Source: an uncultured Clostridia bacterium
GTDB lineage: Bacteria > Bacillota > Clostridia > Oscillospirales > CAG-272
Reading direction: 5' to 3'
Length of the DNA: 23,340 bases
NCBI GenBank assembly: GCA_937894775.1
Contig: CALAXC010000066.1
Span: 1 to 23,340, forward strand
A model generated the notes under the pieces. It did no database searches. It was given only the letters and a program-made list of their open reading frames with translations, and was not told where the DNA came from. Every line of letters starts with the position of its first letter. The first letter of the stretch is position 1. A program made the position numbers and the translations under genes. Below are positions 15,635-22,805 of this stretch, piece after piece.

Positions 15635-15811
15635 ATGGCAGAGATCAGAGTTAAAGAAGGCGAATCTTTAGACAGCGCACTTCGTCGCTTTAAGAGAGCG
15701 ATGGCTCGTTCCGGCGTACTTACCGAGCTTCGTAAGAGAGAACACTATGAGAAGCCCAGCGTAAAGCGCAAGAAAAAGTCAGAAGCTGCACGCAAGAGAA
15801 AATATAAATAA
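15635..15811 (+). CDS. rpsU: 30S ribosomal protein S21
   Basis: The 58-residue, strongly basic protein matches bS21: EIRVKEGESLDSALRRFKR, then AMARSGVLTELRKREHYEKP and a Lys/Arg-rich tail RKKKSEAARKRKYK. bS21 sits near the 3' end of 16S rRNA and helps initiation. The start at 15635 (MAEIRVKEGE) is preferred over the upstream in-frame TTG at 15599 because GGAGGGAGG (15617-15625) lies between them and the family begins here. It is a single-gene unit with its own promoter and terminator. Confidence 0.97.
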   Translation: MAEIRVKEGESLDSALRRFKRAMARSGVLTELRKREHYEKPSVKRKKKSEAARKRKYK

Positions 15812-15839
15812 TTCTTGTGTGATTCAGAAAATAAAAGCA

Positions 15840-15878
15840 AAAAGCTATTCGATAAATTCGGATAGCTTTTGTTTTTTT
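15840..15878 (+). terminator. Intrinsic terminator after rpsU
   Basis: AAAAGCTATTCG (15840-15851) pairs with CGGATAGCTTTT (15859-15870) with one G-U; a GTTTTTTT tail follows. Confidence 0.9.
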
Positions 15879-15881
15879 CTA

Positions 15882-15910
15882 TTGACATTTTTGGTGAATT
15901 GTGATAATAT
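15882..15910 (+). promoter_or_regulatory. Promoter of the secreted glycosidase gene
   Basis: TTGACA (15882-15887), a 17-nt spacer and TAATAT (15905-15910), directly after the rpsU terminator. The leader is about 60 nt and ends with AAAGGAG (15963-15969). Confidence 0.78.
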
Positions 15911-15975
15911 GATATGGTAGTTCATATTAAAATATATTGAAAATATAAAAAACAAAAATATGTAAAGGAGATCTT

Positions 15976-18900
15976 ATGAAACGAATAACATCATTTTTGC
16001 TTGTTGTTACTATGATGCTTGCATCGGTTCTTGCTATGATTCCTGCAAGTGCGGTTACTGCCGGTCCGTATAATTACACAGCCGGATCTATAAAAAGCAT
16101 CAATGTATCTACAACAAAATCACTCGAAAACGGTAAGGCAACTTATTATAAATCTACTGTAAATTCGTCATGGCACGGGTTGAAAAAGACTTATCATAAT
16201 CTTACCACACATTTGGCTATCGGTAGCAAGAATACTAAATTCTTCGTTTATTCCGGTGAGACCAGCAATAAGTTGGGTTATGCCAAAAAGAGTGTTGACG
16301 ACCTCGTTAAGGCTTTTGAGGCGGAAAATCCCGCATATAAAGTTGTTGCTGCGGTAAACGGTGACTTCTTCAATACTAACACAGGTGAACCTGAAGAGCC
16401 TATGATACAGAACGGTCAGATGCTTAAGGCTAATCTTCTTCCCGACAGTGAAAGAAGAGGCGGCGGTATGGTAGGTACTGATGATAAAACTGGAAAAGTA
16501 GTATACCATACTATAGGATCTGCTTACAAAAATGCAGGATACGGAACAACGTATACTTTCGACGGTACTTATAAAGTTCAGGTGCTTGATGAAACCAAGA
16601 GTACTGCAGTGATGTCCTATAACGCTTCCTTGGCGGCAGCGCCTACCGAAACTATGATCTCGTTTACAACCTCTGATCACGGTAAAGGAAACTATTCCGG
16701 ATGTACTGTATACGTGGTTGACCTTGAAAGATACCGTAAGGATACCGGATCTAAAAATAATACTGTAATGGCAGGGCCAAACAGTTATTTTGCACAGGGT
16801 GTAATAACAAAGGTCATTTCGGGAACTTCAAATATGAAGCCGAGCAGCGGCGAAGCATATATTGCTGTTAAGTCTGCAGCTTACGCACCTTCTCTTGGCG
16901 TTGGCGTAACGGTAAGATGTCAGAAGGTACTTTCCGGTTCTTGGAAAAACGTAAGTAACGCAATAGGATTTAAGCAGCAGATACTCGCTGAAGGTGATCT
17001 GATGTTTTATAATGCATATTCAAGATACCATACAGGTGACGGTGCGAGTGAGTCGGCAACCGCTAAGTGGACAGAGGATATTTACGATTATCCTCATTGC
17101 TGGAAAGCAAGAACCGCTATCGGATTTAAAGTTGACGGAACTCCCGTGTTTATGGTAATTCCTTATAACGGAACTCTTGGCGCAACCTATTATGAAATGT
17201 CTGAACAGTTCAAGGCTCTCGGATGCACAAATGCATTCTTGCTTGACGGTGGCGGATCATCAACAATGGTTATTAGAGATGGAAATTCGTTTAATACTGT
17301 TTGTCACGCAGAAGACGGTGTAGACGGAGAGGGTAGAGCAATTGGAAACATTGCTATTATGGCGGTATTGAAGGATACTGCTGTTGAGCCTGAAGATCCT
17401 AACAGACCTGATAAAGCGGTTTATAATATTGACTGGTCAAAGCTTTCTTACGATACTTATTGGTATAACCGTAGAAATAATGATATGGCATCACATTTTA
17501 ATGTGACTGCAACATCAAATTCGATTACATTTACTCCTAAGAGCGCTAACACCGAAAGACGTGCATATATTTCAAATACAATGTATGACATCAATGAGAA
17601 TACAAAATATGAGTACGTATTTCAAGCAAAGAATAACCGAGATTACGGTTATGTTGGTGTAGTATTTGCATATGCAAATGATCTACCGTACTTTGTTTAC
17701 GGTTCGTTTAACAATATCTCGGATGCTCCGAATGACGGAAAGTGCGATATTCGTATACAGAAGGGACTTAACGATCACGATACGTATGACTGTGAGACGG
17801 GATATACCCGTTCCTTTATTACGGCTGACGTTGATTCTGACGGATACGGAACATTTAAGATAGTTATTGATGGATATAAAGCAACGGTGTACGTTCTTAC
17901 CGATGCAGAAAATGAAGTTTATGAGGCTGTAGGTAAGACTATTACTCTTCCTGCTTATTCAAAAATTACTGTAGGTGCATATAACCGTGACGGCTACGGA
18001 GATAGCCAGCGTACTGTATCTATCAGAAATGCTGCTATTTATGCTATGAGTGCGGATGCTGTAGAGGAGCTTGGCGATGTTGCTGAGATTATCCCTGATG
18101 TAGTGCCCGAACCCGAACCCGAGCCCGATCCTGAGCCTGAGCCCGAACCCGAGCCTGAGCCCGTGCCTAAACAGTATACCCGTATAGAAAAAACAGTTTA
18201 TTTTGGTTCCTATCCCCAACGCGAGGTTGTTGATTCTGATTTAAAATCAACACTTTTTTCAAAAATAGGTAAAACTCCTACAGCTACCAATAACAACGGG
18301 TGGACCTCTTACGGATATTTCTCAAACGGATCGGCTACAGAAAACTACATATGGTATATCGACATTGAAAATAACAACGAAAAATACCGCGGAGTTTATT
18401 TTTCAAAATACCGTCCAAATTCTACAAACAGCGCATTTGTAGCAGACCCGTCACAGCATTCTAATCAGTACAAAAACAAATACTATATCAACACTATTTA
18501 TTGGTTTAAGTATGAACCTATTGAATGGACAATAGTCAAAGAAAACACAACTAATGGCACTGCTCTTTTGATCTGTAACACAGTTCTTGACGTTCAAGCT
18601 TACAACAATGCTTCTAACAGCAACAATTATATGTACAGTTCTGTAAGAACTTGGCTCAATGAGGTATTTTACAAAACAGCATTCAATACCCTTCAGCGAG
18701 AAATAATTCTTGCCACAACGGTAGATAACAGTGCTGCAAGTACTAACATACAGAACAATCCTTATGCTTCCGCTAATACTGACGATAAGATCTTCTTACC
18801 TTCCTATGCCGACGCTATAAACGCAGAATATGGATTCAACAGTAATACGGATAGACTGAAAAAAGCTTCTGCCTATGCCCGTTCTCAGGGTCTGTATAAT

Positions 18901-19089
18901 CCCGGTGAAACCAGCGCATACTTAGACTATGGATGGTGGTGGACTCGCAGCCCCGATACTTACGCACCCACAGCTTCCGATGCAGCATTCAGAGCTCAAG
19001 GTATAGCCGCAAACGGTGGAAAAGGAACTCCTTGCGCAGTTCATAACACTAACAGAGGAATCGTTCCTATGCTTCAGATCAAGCTTTAA
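15976..19089 (+). CDS. Secreted multidomain protein: phosphodiester glycosidase (NAGPA-like) plus DUF6273-like domain
   Basis: The 1037-residue protein begins with a signal peptide (PASA at 23-26, cleavage likely near 26-29). Residues about 60-475 resemble the phosphodiester glycosidase/NAGPA domain often labelled exopolysaccharide biosynthesis: VAAVNGDFFN (about 123-132), ARTAIGFKVDGTPVF, and NAFLLDGGGSSTMV (about 419-432). A middle region (about 480-700) looks like a beta-sandwich, perhaps carbohydrate-binding (WSKLSYDTYWYNRRN through TVGAYNRDG). A Pro-Glu run (711-731) links to a C-terminal domain (about 737-1037) resembling DUF6273: VYFGSYPQREV, IEWTIVKE, LICNTVLDVQAYN, VRTWLNEVFY, WWWTRSPD, GIVPMLQI. 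The first domain probably cleaves sugar-phosphodiester links in surface glycans; the DUF6273 role is unknown. No LPXTG or membrane anchor is visible, so it is likely released. It has its own promoter and terminator. Confidence 0.85.
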   Translation: MKRITSFLLVVTMMLASVLAMIPASAVTAGPYNYTAGSIKSINVSTTKSLENGKATYYKSTVNSSWHGLKKTYHNLTTHLAIGSKNTKFFVYSGETSNKLGYAKKSVDDLVKAFEAENPAYKVVAAVNGDFFNTNTGEPEEPMIQNGQMLKANLLPDSERRGGGMVGTDDKTGKVVYHTIGSAYKNAGYGTTYTFDGTYKVQVLDETKSTAVMSYNASLAAAPTETMISFTTSDHGKGNYSGCTVYVVDLERYRKDTGSKNNTVMAGPNSYFAQGVITKVISGTSNMKPSSGEAYIAVKSAAYAPSLGVGVTVRCQKVLSGSWKNVSNAIGFKQQILAEGDLMFYNAYSRYHTGDGASESATAKWTEDIYDYPHCWKARTAIGFKVDGTPVFMVIPYNGTLGATYYEMSEQFKALGCTNAFLLDGGGSSTMVIRDGNSFNTVCHAEDGVDGEGRAIGNIAIMAVLKDTAVEPEDPNRPDKAVYNIDWSKLSYDTYWYNRRNNDMASHFNVTATSNSITFTPKSANTERRAYISNTMYDINENTKYEYVFQAKNNRDYGYVGVVFAYANDLPYFVYGSFNNISDAPNDGKCDIRIQKGLNDHDTYDCETGYTRSFITADVDSDGYGTFKIVIDGYKATVYVLTDAENEVYEAVGKTITLPAYSKITVGAYNRDGYGDSQRTVSIRNAAIYAMSADAVEELGDVAEIIPDVVPEPEPEPDPEPEPEPEPEPVPKQYTRIEKTVYFGSYPQREVVDSDLKSTLFSKIGKTPTATNNNGWTSYGYFSNGSATENYIWYIDIENNNEKYRGVYFSKYRPNSTNSAFVADPSQHSNQYKNKYYINTIYWFKYEPIEWTIVKENTTNGTALLICNTVLDVQAYNNASNSNNYMYSSVRTWLNEVFYKTAFNTLQREIILATTVDNSAASTNIQNNPYASANTDDKIFLPSYADAINAEYGFNSNTDRLKKASAYARSQGLYNPGETSAYLDYGWWWTRSPDTYAPTASDAAFRAQGIAANGGKGTPCAVHNTNRGIVPMLQIKL
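18106..18168 (+). repeat. Pro-Glu repeat linker
   Basis: Tandem CCx-GAx codon pairs encode (Pro-Glu)n with one Asp and one Val interruption. This is an extended rigid spacer between the sandwich region and the DUF6273-like domain, and a likely site of slippage length change. Confidence 0.9.
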
Positions 19090-19101
19090 CTCTTCTAAAT
19101 T

Positions 19102-19142
19102 AAGAGTCACACTCAAAATTGCTTAGAGTGTGACTCTTTTTT
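19102..19142 (+). terminator. Intrinsic terminator after the secreted glycosidase gene
   Basis: AAGAGTCACACTC (19102-19114) pairs perfectly with GAGTGTGACTCTT (19126-19138) and is followed by a T-run. Confidence 0.94.
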
Positions 19143-19184
19143 ATACCGCTTACTGCCTTTTTATAACCTTTGAATAAAAACATA

Positions 19185-19213
19185 TTGACTTTTAGTTTTT
19201 AAAATGCTAAACT
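19185..19213 (+). promoter_or_regulatory. Promoter of the ABC exporter operon
   Basis: TTGACT (19185-19190), a 17-nt spacer and TAAACT (19208-19213). This is a weaker match than the other promoters. AAGGAG (19232-19237) follows. Confidence 0.55.
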
Positions 19214-19246
19214 TATAACGATAAATAATTCAAGGAGAACACTTTC

Positions 19247-20167
19247 ATGCATTCGTCAACAATAATAGAAATTTCAAATCTGCATAAAACTTTCGGTGAC
19301 GTTAAAGCTGTGCAAGACCTTTCTTTCAAAGTAAAAAAAGGCGAGCTTTTTGCTTTTTTAGGTGTAAACGGTGCGGGCAAGTCGACCACTATCAATATTA
19401 TGTGCGGTCAACTTACCAAAGATAGCGGAAAAATAATAATAAACGGTAACGATCTCGACAAAGAATTACCCAAAATAAAAAATGAGCTCGGTGTTGTATT
19501 TCAAAACTCGGTACTTGATGCACCGCTTTCGGTATATGACAATCTTCAAAGCAGAGCTGCTCTTTACGGAATTACGGGTGTTTCTTTTAAAAAACGTCTT
19601 GACGAGCTTTCGGAGCTTTTGGATTTTAAGAATATTTTAAACAGACCGCTCGGAAAACTCTCGGGCGGCCAACGCAGACGTATAGACATTGCCCGTGCGC
19701 TTATTCACAAACCGCAAATCCTTGTTTTAGACGAGCCCACCACGGGACTTGACCCACAAACAAGAAAGCTCCTTTGGAACGTTATATCCGACCTTCGCAA
19801 AAATGAAAAAATGACTGTTTTTCTCACAACTCACTATATGGAAGAGGCTGCAGATGCCGACTATGTAGTTATTCTCGACAACGGAAAAATATCGGCTGAA
19901 GGGTCTCCGCTCGAACTAAAAAACAAATACACAGGCGATTTTATAACTATTTATAATATTTCAGAAGATAAAATAAAAGCTCTCGGTATTGAATATGAAT
20001 CTGTAAGCAACGGATTTAAAATTTCTGTTCCCGACACTAAAGCAGCAACAGAGCTTATAATAAAAAATCCACAGATCTTCTCCGATTATGAGATAGTCAA
20101 AGGAAAAATGGACGACGTCTTTCTTGCCGTCACGGGTAAAGATCTTAACGGAGGTGATTTAAAATGA
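19247..20167 (+). CDS. ABC-2 type exporter, ATP-binding subunit
   Basis: The 306-residue ATPase has Walker A GVNGAGKST (39-47), Q-loop region VVFQNS, signature LSGGQ (138-142), Walker B ILVLDEPTTGLD (about 158-169) and switch histidine in TTHYMEEA. A C-terminal extension of about 80 residues is typical of DrrA/CcmA-like exporters for drugs, antibiotics, lipids or polysaccharide-linked cargo; the cargo is not readable. It overlaps the permease gene by 4 nt (ATGA), so the two form one operon. Confidence 0.95.
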   Translation: MHSSTIIEISNLHKTFGDVKAVQDLSFKVKKGELFAFLGVNGAGKSTTINIMCGQLTKDSGKIIINGNDLDKELPKIKNELGVVFQNSVLDAPLSVYDNLQSRAALYGITGVSFKKRLDELSELLDFKNILNRPLGKLSGGQRRRIDIARALIHKPQILVLDEPTTGLDPQTRKLLWNVISDLRKNEKMTVFLTTHYMEEAADADYVVILDNGKISAEGSPLELKNKYTGDFITIYNISEDKIKALGIEYESVSNGFKISVPDTKAATELIIKNPQIFSDYEIVKGKMDDVFLAVTGKDLNGGDLK

Positions 20168-21060
20168 GCAGATCCGCCTTACTTATAAAAAGAAATATAA
20201 AAATGTTCTTCAAGGACAAAGGAATGTTCTTCACCGCTCTGATCACTCCCGCAATACTTCTTGTTTTGTATGCGACATTTTTAGGGAACGTCTACCGTGA
20301 CAGCTTTGTTGCAAATCTTCCCTCTGCCCTTCCCATTTCCGACAAGATCATAGACGGACTTGTAGGTGCGCAGCTCATTTCCTCTATCTTAGCGGTATCC
20401 TGCGTAACTGTAGCATTTTGCTCAAACTTTCTTATGGTTCAGGACAAGGCGAACGGAACAGTAAAAGATCTTCGCATTTCTCCCATAAAAAGCTCTGCTC
20501 TCTCGCTTAGCTACTATATAGCTACGATCATTTCTACTTTGCTTATCTGCTTTATAGCAACTGTTGTTTGCCTTATCTATCTTGCCATAGTCGGTTTTTA
20601 TATGAGTGTTGCCGATGTAACTCTTCTCTTCCTTGATGTAATATTGGTAGTGCTTTTTGGAACCGCACTTTCTTCGGTTATCAATTTCTTTTTATCCTCA
20701 CAAGGTCAGATCTCTGCCGTAGGAACTATTATCAGTGCAGGATACGGATTTATATGCGGCGCTTATATGCCGATATCTTCTTTTAGCGAAGGCTTGCAGA
20801 ATGTCATAGCATTCTTGCCCGGAACTTATGGAACGTCGCTTATACGCAATCACTCAATGCGAGGCGCAATAGCAGAGCTTGAGAACGAAGGTGTTCCAGC
20901 AGAAGCTATCAAAGGACTTGAGGATGCGCTTGACTGCAATCTTTATTTCTTTGATAATGAAGTCAGCCTTACAACAATGTACATTATTCTCTGCGGAACT
21001 ATAGTAGCTCTTATCGGAATATACGTTTTGCTAAACGCACTTAAAAAGAAAGAAAAATAA
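20164..21060 (+). CDS. ABC-2 type exporter, permease subunit
   Basis: The 298-residue membrane protein shows about six hydrophobic segments: near 22-40, 70-95, 112-138, 146-170, 180-205 and 275-293. It has the ABC-2 layout, with a short cytoplasmic N-terminus, an extracellular loop after the first segment, and a large external loop (about 213-270) before the last. QDKANGTVKDLRISPIKSS is the coupling-helix region common in this family. It pairs with the ATPase just upstream to form a likely homodimeric-membrane exporter. No self-resistance or biosynthetic genes lie beside it, so cargo remains unknown. A bidirectional terminator follows 3 nt after the stop. Confidence 0.93.
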   Translation: MSRSALLIKRNIKMFFKDKGMFFTALITPAILLVLYATFLGNVYRDSFVANLPSALPISDKIIDGLVGAQLISSILAVSCVTVAFCSNFLMVQDKANGTVKDLRISPIKSSALSLSYYIATIISTLLICFIATVVCLIYLAIVGFYMSVADVTLLFLDVILVVLFGTALSSVINFFLSSQGQISAVGTIISAGYGFICGAYMPISSFSEGLQNVIAFLPGTYGTSLIRNHSMRGAIAELENEGVPAEAIKGLEDALDCNLYFFDNEVSLTTMYIILCGTIVALIGIYVLLNALKKKEK

Positions 21061-21063
21061 AAC

Positions 21064-21096
21064 AAAAAAAGACCTGAAAAATTTCAGGTCTTTTTT
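21064..21096. terminator. Bidirectional intrinsic terminator
   Basis: GACCTGAAA-AA-TTTCAGGTC is flanked by an A-run on the left and a T-run on the right, so it serves the ABC operon on the plus strand and tRNA-Thr on the minus strand. Confidence 0.93.
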
Positions 21097-21171
21097 GGAG
21101 CTGGTAATCAGAATCGAACTGATGACCTCGTCATTACCAATGACGTGCTCTACCGACTGAGCCATACCAGC
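21096..21171 (-). tRNA. tRNA-Thr (anticodon GGU)
   Basis: Read on the minus strand, acceptor GCTGGTA pairs with TACCAGC. The anticodon stem CGTCA/TGACG holds GGT, and the T arm is AGTTCGATTCT. Discriminator T and CCA are encoded, the last base meeting the terminator. Confidence 0.97.
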
Positions 21172-21195
21172 ATTCGTCTTCCTGACGACTTGTAC

Positions 21196-21224
21196 ATTAT
21201 ACCACATGAATTTCGATTTGTCAA
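21196..21224 (-). promoter_or_regulatory. Promoter of tRNA-Thr
   Basis: On the minus strand, TTGACA (21219-21224), a 17-nt spacer ending TGG, and TATAAT (21196-21201) lie 25 nt upstream of the tRNA. Confidence 0.88.
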
Positions 21225-21231
21225 TACCTTT

Positions 21232-21400
21232 TTTCACTTTTTTTAAAAATATTTTTTATTTTTTGATTTCAAAAACACGAGCGTTTGTAGCATCAATTTC
21301 ATATTTTTTACATATTTTATAATTATAGTAAATATTCAACAAAAATCCGGCGTTTTTTTATAAAAAAGTGAAAATTTTATAAATTTTTTCAAAAAAGCCA
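21232..21400. other. AT-rich intergenic spacer
   Basis: This very A/T-rich stretch lies between the divergent tRNA-Thr promoter and the riboswitch promoter. I see no gene or clear structure in it, only A- and T-tracts that could act as UP-element-like sequence. Confidence 0.5.
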
Positions 21401-21429
21401 TTGACATGAAAAATTTTATATGCTATAAT
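21401..21429 (+). promoter_or_regulatory. Promoter of the riboswitch-controlled unit
   Basis: Perfect TTGACA (21401-21406), a 17-nt spacer ending TGC, and perfect TATAAT (21424-21429), preceded by A/T tracts. The start of transcription is expected at about 21436. Confidence 0.88.
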
Positions 21430-21435
21430 ACCTAT

Positions 21436-21450
21436 GGATCAAAAAGATCC
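21436..21450 (+). other. 5'-terminal mRNA hairpin
   Basis: GGATC-AAAAA-GATCC begins 7 nt after the -10 box, so the transcript would start with this stem. It could protect the 5' end from decay or lead into the aptamer. Confidence 0.5.
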
Positions 21451-21451
21451 C

Positions 21452-21536
21452 CACGAAGAGGCTAAATTCGCGAAAGTGAATGACGCAAAGCTAAAGGGCC
21501 TAAAGGTTTTCTAGACCCATGGTCGCCAGTTGCCGT
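21452..21536 (+). promoter_or_regulatory. Cyclic di-GMP-I (GEMM) class riboswitch aptamer
   Basis: The GEMM-I core is recognisable. GGCTAA opens the aptamer. A stem ATTCGC/GTGAAT is capped by a GAAA tetraloop, followed by the hallmark GACGCAAAGC. A GGGCCTAAAGG...CTAGACCC arm carries the tetraloop receptor, and the closing strand is TGGTCGCCAGTTGCC. The ligand is expected to be c-di-GMP. The closely related GEMM-Ib class binds 3',3'-cGAMP and differs at a single key base that I cannot assign without alignment. The aptamer starts about 16 nt into the transcript and is followed by a terminator and a small exported-protein gene. Confidence 0.88.
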
Positions 21537-21602
21537 TTACAATTAAACTCTGAACCCTTCTAATTTGGGGCAAGAATCGCTTTGGTAGTTTAATCGGATG
21601 GT

Positions 21603-21639
21603 GCAATCGGCTGTTCTTCAGCAGGTTGCTTTTTGTTTG
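21603..21639 (+). terminator. Riboswitch expression-platform terminator
   Basis: GCAATCGGCTG pairs with CAGCAGGTTGC (one G-U, one mismatch) around TTCTT, followed by TTTTTGTTTGT. It lies between the aptamer and the ribosome binding site, so it probably decides read-through. A further long-range pair ATTAAACT (21542-21549) with AGTTTAAT (21587-21594) encloses a CCC/GGG hairpin in the linker. Whether ligand turns the gene on or off is not readable by eye. Confidence 0.8.
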
Positions 21640-21668
21640 TGGAATGCAAAAATAAGGAGATTTAGAAA

Positions 21669-22073
21669 ATGAAAAGAATGAAAAAATTAGCGATTGTTTT
21701 AGTAGTTGCTCTTTTGTTCTCAATGTTCGTACTTCCTATATCTGCATCCGCTGCTTCCCCCAAGGCAGAAGACGTAGCTTACGAGGGAAATTGCTCCCTC
21801 AAGGTTGCTGCACTTTACGTTATGGTGTACGCCGCTAATGAGTCCATAGAGCTTGCAGTCCGTCTCGCTCAGCTTACTCCCTACAACGACGTCCAGGCAC
21901 TCCTTTGCGCAGTAGAGCTTATCTCTGCCGGCGTTAAGGCATATGCCGAATCTATCGGTGCAGAGGTCGCTTGCGAGTATACCGAGTACATTGTCGATGG
22001 ACAGAAGGTACTTATTGACCCGCTCAGAGTTATTAACATTCCCGGCCAGGTTGGCGGAGACGGCGGTCGTTAA
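21669..22073 (+). CDS. Small exported protein of unknown family under GEMM riboswitch control
   Basis: I do not recognise the family. The 134-residue protein has a clear Sec signal peptide: MKRMKK, a hydrophobic core at 7-22, and ASAA at 26-29 as cleavage region. The mature part is about 105 residues. It holds an Ala/Leu-rich, probably helical stretch (about 44-101), three cysteines (Cys42, Cys80, Cys102), a YIVDGQKVLIDPL beta-like segment, and a Gly-rich C-terminus GGDGGR. No membrane anchor or sorting signal is seen, so it is likely released or wall-associated. AAGGAG at 21654-21659 supports the start. It is the only gene between the riboswitch and a strong terminator. Genes under c-di-GMP-I control commonly concern adhesion, biofilm, motility or secreted factors; an adhesion or matrix role is inference only. 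Confidence 0.85.
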   Translation: MKRMKKLAIVLVVALLFSMFVLPISASAASPKAEDVAYEGNCSLKVAALYVMVYAANESIELAVRLAQLTPYNDVQALLCAVELISAGVKAYAESIGAEVACEYTEYIVDGQKVLIDPLRVINIPGQVGGDGGR

Positions 22074-22099
22074 GTCACGCATTTGAACTATAAGCAAGG

Positions 22100-22134
22100 T
22101 CCGCCGCGGAAATGAATTTCTGCGGCGGATTTTC
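22100..22134 (+). terminator. Intrinsic terminator after the small exported protein gene
   Basis: TCCGCCGCGGAAAT pairs with ATTTCTGCGGCGGA over 14 bp (one G-U), followed by TTTT. It closes the one-gene riboswitch unit. Confidence 0.9.
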
Positions 22135-22184
22135 AAGGTTTTTATCTATTCGTCCTTCCACCTCAAGACCTTTGGAGGCAAGAT

Positions 22185-22240
22185 ATGCAAGAATTATTTT
22201 GTAACATAAAAAATAATACTGCTAACAACGATTCACTTCT
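22185..22240 (+). pseudogene. 5' fragment of an unidentified gene cut by a sequence join
   Basis: GGAGG (22174-22178) stands 6 nt before ATG 22185, and the frame reads MQELFCNIKNNTANNDSLLP in the AT-rich style of the central genome. Near 22235-22245 the sequence turns into the reverse strand of argH. The frame stays open beyond that point, but only as antisense to argH. The first ~18 codons are therefore probably the true beginning of a gene whose remainder is missing here. The product cannot be named from so short a piece. Confidence 0.5.
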
Positions 22241-22682
22241 GCCCCAAGGCATCCAGCTGCTCGCAAAGCACGCGGATCAGGCCGCGCACGAGCGAGCGAA
22301 GCTCTGCGATCTCATCGCGCAGGTAAAGGCGGATATCCAGTGCGACCTGGTCGTTGCGGCTGCGCGCGGTGTGCAGCTTTTTGCCCACGTCGCCGATGCG
22401 CGCGGTCAGCTCGGCCTCGATGAACATATGAACGTCCTCGGCCGCAGGATCGATCGGGAGCTTGCCCGAGTCAAGATCCGCAAGGATCGCGGAAAGCCCG
22501 TCGAGAAGGGTGTCGCGCTCGCCCTCGGTCAGAATGCCGCAGGCGGCGAGCATGGTGGCGTGCGCCATCGAGCCCTGCACGTCCTGACGGTACATACGGG
22601 AGTCGAAGCGGATAGAGGAATTAAAATCGTCGGCGATCTTGGAGACGGCACCCTCGGTGCGTCCCGCCCACAGTTTAGCCAT
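22233..22682 (-). pseudogene. argH: Argininosuccinate lyase, N-terminal fragment
   Basis: The frame starts at ATG 22682 (AAAGGA upstream on the minus strand) with MAKLWAGRTEGAVSKIADDF. It continues through DVQGSMAHATMLAACGILT, AAEDVHMFIEAEL and GKKLHTARSRNDQVALDIRL, all strong ArgH blocks. It ends after 149 residues at a stop contributed by, or just beside, the AT-rich sequence. The usual length is about 460 residues, so the catalytic GSSxMPxKxNP loop and the C-terminal domains are missing. ArgH splits argininosuccinate into arginine and fumarate. The DNA is GC-rich (39 of 60 bases in 22441-22500), unlike the rest of the window, and the gene follows argG in the same orientation. Truncation is most simply explained by a sequence join near 22240. 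Confidence 0.88.
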
Positions 22683-22805
22683 AAGAAAAGGAGTCCTTTC
22701 GATTGAAGTGAATGCGCATCCGAAAACGCGGAGCGTTTCCATCGTGTCCTGCGTCCTATCTGCGCGAGAGGCGAGGCCAAGAGTTGGCCCCGCCGTGCTG
22801 CGTGC

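Noticed and set aside
21031..21237. Minus-strand frame containing GMAQSVEHVIGNDEVISSIL
   Set aside because: It is a translation of tRNA-Thr and its flanks; a familiar spurious call.
22241..22706. Continuation of the plus-strand frame from 22185 through the GC-rich region (173 residues in all)
   Set aside because: Beyond about 22240 it is only the complement of argH; GC-rich DNA keeps antisense frames open.
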